Shown here: positions 1-6,348 of the stretch, in pieces | How the letters are laid out: each line of letters opens with the position of its first letter | Position numbering within the stretch: the first letter of the stretch is position 1 | Assembly (NCBI GenBank): GCA_023431725.1 | Contig: JAEYVN010000350.1 | Location: 1 to 11,568, forward strand | Length of the DNA: 11,568 bases | From: Pseudomonadota bacterium | GTDB lineage: Bacteria; Pseudomonadota; Alphaproteobacteria; Rhizobiales; Xanthobacteraceae | Direction: 5' to 3' | Program-made: the position numbers and the translations under genes | Notes under the pieces: generated by a model | Databases searched by the model: none | The model's input: only the letters and a program-made list of their open reading frames with translations | What the model was told of the DNA's origin: nothing

Positions 1-71
1 GGCTAAGCTCCCTGAATCGCAGCAATAAAGTGATCGAAAGTTCCAAGGATTAACCACTCGTTAGGGACTTT

Positions 72-85
72 TTTACCAACCATTA
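72..85 (+). promoter_or_regulatory. Putative CtrA-like site upstream of the flagellin gene
   Basis: TTTACCAACCATTA lies 75 bases before the flagellin start and matches 13 of 14 bases with a site before flbT (2029-2042). The arrangement TTTA-N7-TTAG is close to the CtrA box TTAA-N7-TTAAC, and a second TTAA-N7-TTAG pair sits at 50-64. CtrA controls flagellar genes in many alphaproteobacteria. The binding itself is inferred. No sigma-54 (GG-N10-GC) promoter is visible in bases 1-160. Confidence 0.35.
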
Positions 86-117
86 GGGTTACCAGAACAT
101 TATCGACATGAAACGAA

Positions 118-136
118 CCGCATAAGCGGCATGCTT
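118..136 (+). promoter_or_regulatory. Inverted repeats in the flagellin leader
   Basis: CCGC-ATAA-GCGG (118-129) and AAGC-GGCAT-GCTT (124-136) are two short hairpins that share bases and so exclude each other. They end about 10 bases before the ribosome site. In Caulobacter, FlbT acts on the 5' leader of flagellin mRNA, so this is a reasonable place for such control. The stems are only four pairs each, and the transcription start is unknown. Confidence 0.25.
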
Positions 137-160
137 CATATTCGATAAAGGGAAACCGTA

Positions 161-1969
161 ATGGGCGATATCGTTCTCTCCGCTGGCGTCCGGAAAAATC
201 TGCTGTCGCTTCAGATGACTGCAGATCTCATGTCATTGACCCAGAACCGGCTCGCAACCGGCAAAAAGGTCAACAGCGCGCTAGACAATCCGTTTAACTA
301 CTTCACCTCTGCGGCCTTGAACAATCGCGCAGGCGACATGAGCGCACTGCTCGATGCGATCGGTCAGTCGCAGAAGACCATCGAGCAGGCCGATATCGGC
401 ATCACCGCCATCACCAAGCTGGTTGAATCGGCGAAGTCGCTCGCCAAGCAGGCGCGACAGACGAGCCAGCCGGTTGCCACCTATAATCAGACCATCACCG
501 GCGCCGCGGTCGCTGCTGACGTTCCAGCTACGGCGACCAGCACAAGTACGTTCGCCACGGTGATTGGCGCAGCGACGCCATCGAATGTTGCTTCAATTGT
601 CATCGACGCAACCGATATCGCGGGCGACCTCGCCGATGGTGAAACGCTGTCGATTACCTATAACGGCGTCACAACGGTGTTCGAATCGGACGAAGCCGGC
701 AATGGCGTCACCGGCACCAACATCGCGTTTACTGATGCGTCTACGCTGACAACGGCTCTGGAAGGCATTTTCGGAGCCGGCAACGTGAACAATGCCACCG
801 GCACCATCACCGTCACCGGCGTCGGCTACACCAACAACTTCACGATCGGCGGCGCTGTCGCGGCTCAGGCTCTGGTGACCACCAACACGCCCTCGACCGA
901 TGGCGACGTCCTGACGCTGAACGATGGCACGAACACCGCTAGCTTCCGCTACGTCGCCTCGGGTGCCGTTCCTGCGGATGGCACCTTCACCTCGATCGCT
1001 GATCTGAACGCGGCCATTGCTGCGTCGACGCTCACTGGCATTACTGCTGCAAGTGACGGGACAGGCAATCTGCAACTGTCAGCCACAGGCACCGGCACCT
1101 TCACGGCGAGTGGCTCGCTGCAAGCCGATTTCGGCTTCAATACAACGGCCTACACCGAAACCAACGCAACGTTCGACGGCCTGACGCCGCCGCAGTCCCT
1201 GACGATCCAGATCGGCTCGGCAGCAGCCCAAACCTTCAACATCACTGCCACCACGAATCGCGCTGACCTCGTGACCTGGCTGGGCGGCCTCACGCTTCCG
1301 ACCGGAGTCACAGCCAGCCTCAATGCCGGCAACCAGATTGAAATCACCTCAACGACGGCTGACGTGATCACCGTCACCGGTACCGGCAACACGCCGACCA
1401 CTTTTGGTCTCGTCGGCACGAGCAATGGCGTCTATACGCCGGCTATTACCGTGACGGCGCCGAGCGACCAGCGTGCGGGCTATCAGCGCGAATTCAACGA
1501 CACGATCGCGCAGATCGACACCCTCGCTCGCGATTCGTCCTATAACGGTGTGAATCTGCTGTTCAGTGACAGCCTGAAAGTGATCTTCAACGAGGACGGC
1601 AGCAGCGCCCTCAACATCGAGGGCGTGGACTTCACCTCCGCGGGGCTTGGATTACTTCCGCTCAATGGCGATGAATTCCAGAACAACGTCACGACGGACG
1701 CGATCCTGACCAGGATCGACACTGCGCTGCGTTCGCTGCGCACGCAGGCAGCGACATTCGGCACCAAGCTCGGCACCGTCGAGACGCGGCAGAACTTCAC
1801 CAAGTCGCTGATCCAGACCCTGCAGACCGGCGCAGACACCCTCGTTTTGGCAGACACCAACGAGGAAGGGGCCAATATGCTGGCCCTGCAGACACGCCAA
1901 TCGCTTTCGACGACGGCTCTTTCGCTGTCGGCACAGGCTGACCAGGCCGTGCTCCGCCTGTTCGGCTAA
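161..1969 (+). CDS. fliC: Flagellin (filament subunit), large form with inserted central domains
   Basis: Flagellin is the exported subunit that polymerises into the flagellar filament. The 602-residue product has the conserved coiled D0/D1 regions at both ends. The N-terminal part (about 1-105) carries LLSLQ, NRLATGKKVNSALDNP and a Q/S-rich helix, and the C-terminal part (about 435-602) carries SSYNGVNLL and NMLALQTRQSLST and ends in LRLFG. There is no signal peptide, as expected for type III flagellar export. The middle (about 110-430) is rich in Thr, Gly, Ala and Val and holds about three degenerate modules resembling the flagellin hook IN motif. It makes this protein much longer than minimal flagellins of under 300 residues. 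The start at ATG 161 is supported by an AAAGGGA-type ribosome site 8 bases upstream. A terminator follows at 2002-2030, and flbT-flaF lie downstream on the same strand. Identification as flagellin is firm, but which paralogue it is within its genome cannot be told here. Confidence 0.96.
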   Translation: MGDIVLSAGVRKNLLSLQMTADLMSLTQNRLATGKKVNSALDNPFNYFTSAALNNRAGDMSALLDAIGQSQKTIEQADIGITAITKLVESAKSLAKQARQTSQPVATYNQTITGAAVAADVPATATSTSTFATVIGAATPSNVASIVIDATDIAGDLADGETLSITYNGVTTVFESDEAGNGVTGTNIAFTDASTLTTALEGIFGAGNVNNATGTITVTGVGYTNNFTIGGAVAAQALVTTNTPSTDGDVLTLNDGTNTASFRYVASGAVPADGTFTSIADLNAAIAASTLTGITAASDGTGNLQLSATGTGTFTASGSLQADFGFNTTAYTETNATFDGLTPPQSLTIQIGSAAAQTFNITATTNRADLVTWLGGLTLPTGVTASLNAGNQIEITSTTADVITVTGTGNTPTTFGLVGTSNGVYTPAITVTAPSDQRAGYQREFNDTIAQIDTLARDSSYNGVNLLFSDSLKVIFNEDGSSALNIEGVDFTSAGLGLLPLNGDEFQNNVTTDAILTRIDTALRSLRTQAATFGTKLGTVETRQNFTKSLIQTLQTGADTLVLADTNEEGANMLALQTRQSLSTTALSLSAQADQAVLRLFG

Positions 1970-2001
1970 TCAAGCATCTAGCCTTTCGGCTGAAATCCTT
2001 C

Positions 2002-2030
2002 ACGGCGGGGGCAACCCCGCCGTTTTTATT
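2002..2030 (+). terminator. Rho-independent terminator after flagellin
   Basis: A perfect stem pairs CGGCGGGG (2003-2010) with CCCCGCCG (2015-2022) around a GCAA tetraloop. It is closed by an A-T pair and followed by a T-rich tract from 2023. It lies 33 bases after the flagellin stop and should end most of that transcript before flbT. Confidence 0.93.
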
Positions 2031-2044
2031 TACCCACCATTAAC
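2029..2044 (+). promoter_or_regulatory. Putative CtrA-like site upstream of flbT
   Basis: TTTA-CCCACCA-TTAAC fits the CtrA consensus TTAA-N7-TTAAC at eight of nine fixed positions. It nearly repeats the site at 72-85 upstream of flagellin. It starts inside the T tract of the flagellin terminator and ends about 90 bases before flbT. Regulation by CtrA is inferred from the motif and from the known role of CtrA in flagellar control in this class. Confidence 0.4.
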
Positions 2045-2060
2045 CATAAAAGCCGAAGGA

Positions 2061-2080
2061 TCGCGGTCATTGACCGGCGA
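2061..2080. repeat. Dyad symmetry upstream of flbT
   Basis: CGGTCA-T-TGACCG (2064-2076) is a perfect 13-base palindrome. With one bulged base the symmetry extends outward to TCGC/GCGA (2061-2080). It could be an operator or a leader hairpin for flbT. No protein can be named from the sequence, and such palindromes also arise by chance in GC-rich DNA. Confidence 0.35.
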
Positions 2081-2133
2081 TTCCGTGCGGGATCCCATCC
2101 TGTCGATACCCGTTGAATCTCGTGGAGGACACC

Positions 2134-2568
2134 ATGGCCCTCAAGGTCGAACTGAAGCCTAATGAGCGCATCCTGATCGGCGATTGTGTCATCACCAATA
2201 GCGATCAGCGGGCAAGATTTCTCGTGGAAGGCAACGTGCCGATCCTGCGTGAAAAGGACATCATGACGTCCGAGCGCGCCGACACACCAGCGAAGCGCAT
2301 CTATCTCGCCGTACAGTTGATGTACATCGGCGGCAAACCGACAGATCAGCACGAAGTTTACTTCGCGTTGATGAAAGACATTGTTGACGCAGCTCCGAGC
2401 GCCTGGGCTCACGTCGCTGAGATCAACAATCATATTTTAACGGGCGATCTTTATAAGGCATTGAAATCAGCCAAAAAACTGATCGACTACGAACAGGAGT
2501 TGTTAACGCATGCATCATGCGGCCAAAGCCTACGGACAAGTAGCCCAGCAGACCGCAAGTCCGCGTGA
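2134..2568 (+). CDS. flbT: FlbT, flagellin synthesis regulator
   Basis: FlbT is a small cytoplasmic regulator found in alphaproteobacteria. In Caulobacter it acts after transcription on flagellin mRNA through its 5' leader, while in some Rhizobiales it promotes flagellin production. The 144-residue product begins MALKVELKPNERILIGDCVI and contains the internal block VPILREKDIMT and the helix IYLAVQLMY, all typical of the family. I chose ATG 2134 because GGAGG lies five bases upstream (2124-2128). An in-frame TTG at 2113 would add seven residues but has no comparable ribosome site. The last 59 bases overlap flaF in another frame, so the final 19 residues (Ser/Arg-rich, not obviously conserved) are encoded by the start of flaF. 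The gene sits after the flagellin terminator, so it probably has its own promoter in 2031-2130 or depends on readthrough. Confidence 0.94.
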   Translation: MALKVELKPNERILIGDCVITNSDQRARFLVEGNVPILREKDIMTSERADTPAKRIYLAVQLMYIGGKPTDQHEVYFALMKDIVDAAPSAWAHVAEINNHILTGDLYKALKSAKKLIDYEQELLTHASCGQSLRTSSPADRKSA

Positions 2569-2875
2569 TCTTGAGGCGCGACTCCTGCTCAGCGCAGCTT
2601 CAAGACTGCAGACCATCCATGACGATTGGGAGGGTCAGCGCGGTGCGCTCGATCATGCGCTGCTGTTCAATCGTAAGCTCTGGACGATTTTCCTGACATC
2701 GGTGACGAACAACAACAACCCGTTGCCGGCCGAGCTTCGACAGAATATCGCCAACATCGGAATCTTCGTCATGAATCACACGCTCACCGTCGCCGGCAAT
2801 CCTGCGCCCGAGCGGCTGCGGAGCCTGATCAATATCAATCGCCAGCTTGCCGCCGGCCTTGGCGGCAACGCCTGA
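2510..2875 (+). CDS. flaF: FlaF, flagellin assembly/synthesis protein
   Basis: FlaF is the usual partner of FlbT. It is required for flagellin secretion or accumulation in alphaproteobacteria and, in Caulobacter, works in opposition to FlbT. The 121-residue product has the family signature early on (AKAYGQVAQQTASPRDLEARLL, about residues 5-26), then an Arg/Trp helix (HDDWEGQRGALDHALLFNRKLW). It ends with a helical segment containing ELRQNIANIGIFVMNHT. It starts at ATG 2510, inside flbT, with AGGAG at 2495-2499 about 10 bases upstream, a slightly long spacing. The 59-base overlap with flbT suggests translational coupling. A strong terminator at 2898-2926 ends the transcript. Function is assigned by family and neighbours, and the match is strong. 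Confidence 0.93.
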   Translation: MHHAAKAYGQVAQQTASPRDLEARLLLSAASRLQTIHDDWEGQRGALDHALLFNRKLWTIFLTSVTNNNNPLPAELRQNIANIGIFVMNHTLTVAGNPAPERLRSLININRQLAAGLGGNA

Positions 2876-2897
2876 TCACTTGACACCGCCCCAAAAG

Positions 2898-2926
2898 AAA
2901 AAGGCCTGCAATGCGGGCCTTTTTTT
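2898..2926. terminator. Bidirectional rho-independent terminator between flaF and flgL
   Basis: AAGGCCTGC (2901-2909) pairs with GCGGGCCTT (2913-2921) through one G-T pair, flanked by an A tract on the left and a T tract on the right. Read on the minus strand it also has a stem followed by a T-rich run. It lies between the convergent genes flaF and flgL and should serve both transcripts. Confidence 0.9.
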
Positions 2927-2948
2927 ATCTTTCATTTTGAATGACGCG

Positions 2949-4451
2949 TCACATGTAATTCAGAATGCTCATCTGAAAGAGCCGTGCTGTCGTCTGCATC
3001 GACGCCTGCAAGGTCGTCTGCAGCGCCAGCATCTTGGCGGCAACTTCCTCGTTTGAAATTCCTTCCACGCTTTCGAGAAAGTCGCTCAACGTCGCATTGC
3101 TGTATTGATGACGCTGTTTGGCAGACTCGACCGATTTATGTGCGCCTGCGAGTTCGGTCCGGATATCGGACACGGTTTGCGTACCTTGGGGAACATCAAG
3201 TGCTGCGCGCAGTCGCGATGCCATTTCGTTCGCGCGAACCGGTGTGTCACTGTCGCCAGGTGCGAGGGAAATTGCGGCCAGCGCGGCAATGTTCTGGATC
3301 TGCCAGCGAATGCCTTGTTCGTTCGCGCGCAGCCCGTAATTCACGGATATCGACTGATCCACCCGTGCGGCCGCCGTCGTGCGCGCTGGCTGGCTGCCGG
3401 CCTCGCCCGTGTACCAGATCACCGTGTTGGAGGCTGTGCCCGCAACCATTCCCGTCGCCGTATCGAATGGCGGCCCATCGACGCGCAGCGGCGGGTTGGC
3501 GGCATCCATGTTGAAGAAGTTATCGGCCGCAGCCAAGGCGGAGGCCGCCGTAAGGCTCGTGCGGGCCAGCGTGTTCAGCGACGATGTCAGTTTCGTCTGC
3601 AGATTGGCTGCTGTCGTCGCTGAATCCTGGCCAATGGCAAACTCGTCCGGTCCCGGTGGCACCGTTGTTGTTGCCTTTAGCGTCATCGTCTCCTGAGAGC
3701 CGTCCGGCAAATTGAAGGTGAAGCTGATCGTTTCGCCGGCCGCTGGATTGATGCTTCCAAGATCCACCGACATTTCCGGAGCAGCCGGAGGCGTTGCCGT
3801 CGGGCCGCTGACGGTCGCGCCACTCAACGACGAACTGATGGCGTGTAATTTGAAGCCGAATATCGAACCTGCAACATCCTCGGCAATACTGACGCTGGTC
3901 GCCGTAGGCGCCGACACGGCCAGGCGGCCAAGCCCCGACGTTCCCAAGTCTGCTTGCAGGCGCTCTTGAACGACCTGGGTGAAGCCGGCACGCGCCGCAT
4001 CTCCGTCCATGATCAGTTCGAGCGATTCCGTCGCCGGCCGATCGGCAGCCGATCCCGAGAAAATGTAGCGGTCACCGGCCTGCGCATTGAGAAGACCGAG
4101 GATTTCACCGAGCGCCGAGCGCGCAGAGCCCTGCGCATTGATCCGTCCCTCTTCCGTAGTCATCTCGGCAACGGACTTTTTTGTCTCGCTACCGATATCG
4201 CCGATACGCAACAGAGCCGCATCGGCAAGATTGATCCTCACATTGAGATTGGTGATCGTATCACCATAGCTGCCGATTGCAGAAAGTTGCGAACGAAGGC
4301 TGACGGTCAGTCCGCGATTGAGGCCGATGCCCGCATAATCGTCCGCCCGCTTTCCAGTCGCGAACTGCCGCTGCAGATCTGCCATCTGCGTGCGCATGCC
4401 GACAAGCGACTGCGTCAGCAACAGCGATCGTGTTCCGATACCAATGCTCAT
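2949..4451 (-). CDS. flgL: FlgL, hook-filament junction protein (HAP3)
   Basis: FlgL is the second junction protein between hook and filament. It is secreted by the flagellar export apparatus and caps the FlgK layer so that flagellin can polymerise. The 500-residue product is flagellin-like at its ends. The N-terminal helices (about 1-130) contain MADLQRQFATGKRADDYAG and end in AGDRYIFSGS, a pattern typical of FlgL. The C-terminal helix (about 440-500) contains KMLALQTTLQASMQTTARLF and ends ILNYM. The central 200-residue Ala/Thr/Pro-rich part (about 180-380) makes it longer than enterobacterial FlgL (roughly 310-320 residues). The start at ATG 4451 has GAGGG six bases upstream, overlapping the flgK stop codon, so coupling with flgK is likely. 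A GTG at 4463 would give four extra residues and overlap flgK by four bases. Some alphaproteobacteria label such proteins simply as flagellin-like, but the position after flgK supports FlgL. Confidence 0.9.
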   Translation of the reverse strand: MSIGIGTRSLLLTQSLVGMRTQMADLQRQFATGKRADDYAGIGLNRGLTVSLRSQLSAIGSYGDTITNLNVRINLADAALLRIGDIGSETKKSVAEMTTEEGRINAQGSARSALGEILGLLNAQAGDRYIFSGSAADRPATESLELIMDGDAARAGFTQVVQERLQADLGTSGLGRLAVSAPTATSVSIAEDVAGSIFGFKLHAISSSLSGATVSGPTATPPAAPEMSVDLGSINPAAGETISFTFNLPDGSQETMTLKATTTVPPGPDEFAIGQDSATTAANLQTKLTSSLNTLARTSLTAASALAAADNFFNMDAANPPLRVDGPPFDTATGMVAGTASNTVIWYTGEAGSQPARTTAAARVDQSISVNYGLRANEQGIRWQIQNIAALAAISLAPGDSDTPVRANEMASRLRAALDVPQGTQTVSDIRTELAGAHKSVESAKQRHQYSNATLSDFLESVEGISNEEVAAKMLALQTTLQASMQTTARLFQMSILNYM

Positions 4452-4459
4452 TTCAACCC

Positions 4460-6319
4460 TCACACCATATTCATCAACTGATCGAGCATATCTTTGACGA
4501 CCGACATAACGCGGGCATTGGCACCGTAAGCGTTCTGCAGGTTCAGAAGGTTCGCCATCTCCACATCGATATTGACCGCCGATTCGTCGGCGACCCGCTC
4601 CTTGAGCGCGTTGACCACGACATTCTGACCTATCGCGAGATTTTCAGCATTCGCGGCAGCTTCACCCTGCACGCTGATGACCTGGCGCAGGAAAGACGAA
4701 AGCGATCCCGTAAAAGGCGACGCCTCTGATCCCACCCCGGTCTTCCCCGAAAAGGTGAAGATCGACCGCGAGAGCTTGTCGAGGATGAAGTTCGGCCGGG
4801 TGGCATCGCCAGCTTCGGTCCCGGGCTGGAAAAGCACGAGTTTGGCCGGATCCGCCACAAGATCGGGATTGACGGTCAACCGTCCGGCAAGTCCGATACT
4901 TTGTGAACCGGAACCCGTAATGGCCCCCGTGTAGGGACTAAAGCCATCGGTAAAGAAGGGAAGCTCGGCCCCGCCGCTGCCTAAGCCCGTCCGCGTCACC
5001 GTCGTGCTGACAGCATTGATTGTGCTGTTGTTGGCAGCGCCGTCGTCGAGAATGCGAAGTGTGCTACCGGACGCCGAAAAGTTGACACGCCCATTGAAGT
5101 GACTGTTCAGGACCTGGGCGACGTCAGCCAGGCTACCCGAGAAGTCGACGCCGATCACCGTATCGTTTGGATCGGCCGTGGCATCATTCGCGAGAGGCAA
5201 GGCTGACGCGTCATCGACGCGAATGATCGTGACCTTGCGTTGCTGGCCGGAGCTGTCCGTGTAGGTGAGATTGATCTTGTTGCCATTCAGCAGATTGGCG
5301 GTGTCGATATCGTAGCCAGCGTGAGCGCCAGATGTGACAGCGGTCCCCGGCGTCGTGACATCCGATAGGGCCGACGCCATCGTCGCTGCAATTTCATCAA
5401 GCTGCGCCTGGGCCTGCACCAGCACATCGTCGCGCATCTCGATATAGGCTGCGATCTCACCCGAACGGATCGAAGCATTCGTCAGAAGATCGACTTCTCC
5501 TCCGGTCGGCGTCACGAGCACCAACGTGCCGACAGTCCGCTGACTCGAATCCGGCGACCATTTCGCAGTTGCGGTCATCGTCCCCTGCGGATCAAATCTG
5601 AGCTGCGCGGCTTCAGTTCCGACCAATTGAGCACCGGAATTGGTGAAGACGTTGATCTGATTCAAATCGCCGGCGACGACGCGGATATCCATCAGCTGGG
5701 ATAGCTCATCGATATAGGCATCGCGCTGATCAAGCAGGGAAGCCGCTGCCGCATCGGGACGCGTGTTCAATGCAAGCTGACGATTGATCGATGCGATCTG
5801 CTGCATCGCATTGTTGGCACGCTGGACCGAGTCGCTCAGCCCAAGTTCGGCGTCGCTGCGCATGCCCTGGATGTCCCGCGACATGCTGTTGAGCTGTTGC
5901 GCCAGGACCTGGGCGGAAGTGATCACGGCGCTCCGTGCCGCCGGCGCGTCAGGCGACGTGCTGAGCCCCTGCAACGCGGTCGTAAAGTTGTTGTAGGCCG
6001 TTTCCAAGGTCGCCTGCGCGCCCGGATCTCCGTAGATTCGCTGCATTTGCGAATAGAAGCCGGCGCGGAGGCTCGCATAAGAGCCTCCCGCCGCTTCGGT
6101 TCGCAACTGACGCTGAAGATAAACGTCGAGTTCGCGATTGATCGACTGAACCTTGACGCTAACGCCCTTCTCACCAATGCTGACAGCGCTTTGGTAGAGG
6201 GTTTTGCGGACATAGCCCGGTGTCTCCGCATTCGCCACGTTCGAAGCGATCAGCGACAATCCGGTCTGGGCCACCTTCATTCCAGCGACCGACGTGCTAA
6301 GAGCCTGGGACAGACTCAT
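4460..6319 (-). CDS. flgK: FlgK, hook-associated protein 1 (HAP1)
   Basis: FlgK is the first junction protein laid on the finished hook, linking it to FlgL and the filament. The 619-residue product shows the axial-protein N-terminus with LSLIASNVANAETPGYVRKT (about 21-40), the FlgK-type version of the rod/hook motif. Helical D1 segments follow (about 80-210), including SLLDQRDAYIDELSQLMDI. The C-terminus (about 545-619) contains VNIDVEMANLLNLQNAYGANARV, the usual FlgK/FlgE closing motif. The middle (about 340-450) looks like an inserted beta-rich module. There is no cleavable signal peptide, as expected. ATG 6319 is supported by AGGAG six bases upstream. The gene lies 29 bases after flgE and eight bases before flgL, so the three form one operon, presumably read from the sigma-54 promoter in front of flgE. 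Confidence 0.95.
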   Translation of the reverse strand: MSLSQALSTSVAGMKVAQTGLSLIASNVANAETPGYVRKTLYQSAVSIGEKGVSVKVQSINRELDVYLQRQLRTEAAGGSYASLRAGFYSQMQRIYGDPGAQATLETAYNNFTTALQGLSTSPDAPAARSAVITSAQVLAQQLNSMSRDIQGMRSDAELGLSDSVQRANNAMQQIASINRQLALNTRPDAAAASLLDQRDAYIDELSQLMDIRVVAGDLNQINVFTNSGAQLVGTEAAQLRFDPQGTMTATAKWSPDSSQRTVGTLVLVTPTGGEVDLLTNASIRSGEIAAYIEMRDDVLVQAQAQLDEIAATMASALSDVTTPGTAVTSGAHAGYDIDTANLLNGNKINLTYTDSSGQQRKVTIIRVDDASALPLANDATADPNDTVIGVDFSGSLADVAQVLNSHFNGRVNFSASGSTLRILDDGAANNSTINAVSTTVTRTGLGSGGAELPFFTDGFSPYTGAITGSGSQSIGLAGRLTVNPDLVADPAKLVLFQPGTEAGDATRPNFILDKLSRSIFTFSGKTGVGSEASPFTGSLSSFLRQVISVQGEAAANAENLAIGQNVVVNALKERVADESAVNIDVEMANLLNLQNAYGANARVMSVVKDMLDQLMNMV

Positions 6320-6348
6320 GATGTTCTCCTAACTATCGGTCGCGCCGC

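Noticed and set aside
26..52. A FliA (sigma-28)-like promoter, TAAAGTGA then 11 bases then AAGGATTA, upstream of flagellin
   Set aside because: The -35 part fits but the -10 part matches GCCGATAA at only four of eight bases, and most Rhizobiales do not use FliA for flagellins.
480..1460. The repetitive-looking flagellin middle as a mobile element or DNA repeat array
   Set aside because: Similarity is at protein level and degenerate; DNA identity is limited to short runs and the frame is intact.
2065..2078. GG-N10-GC before flbT as a sigma-54 promoter
   Set aside because: The flanking bases (CGGTCAT and CGGC) do not resemble TGGCACG and TTGC; the spacing is a by-product of the palindrome.
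3954..4481. Long plus-strand open frames opposite flgL and flgK
   Set aside because: Same reasoning: composition is that of a shadow frame, and the minus-strand proteins are clearly real.
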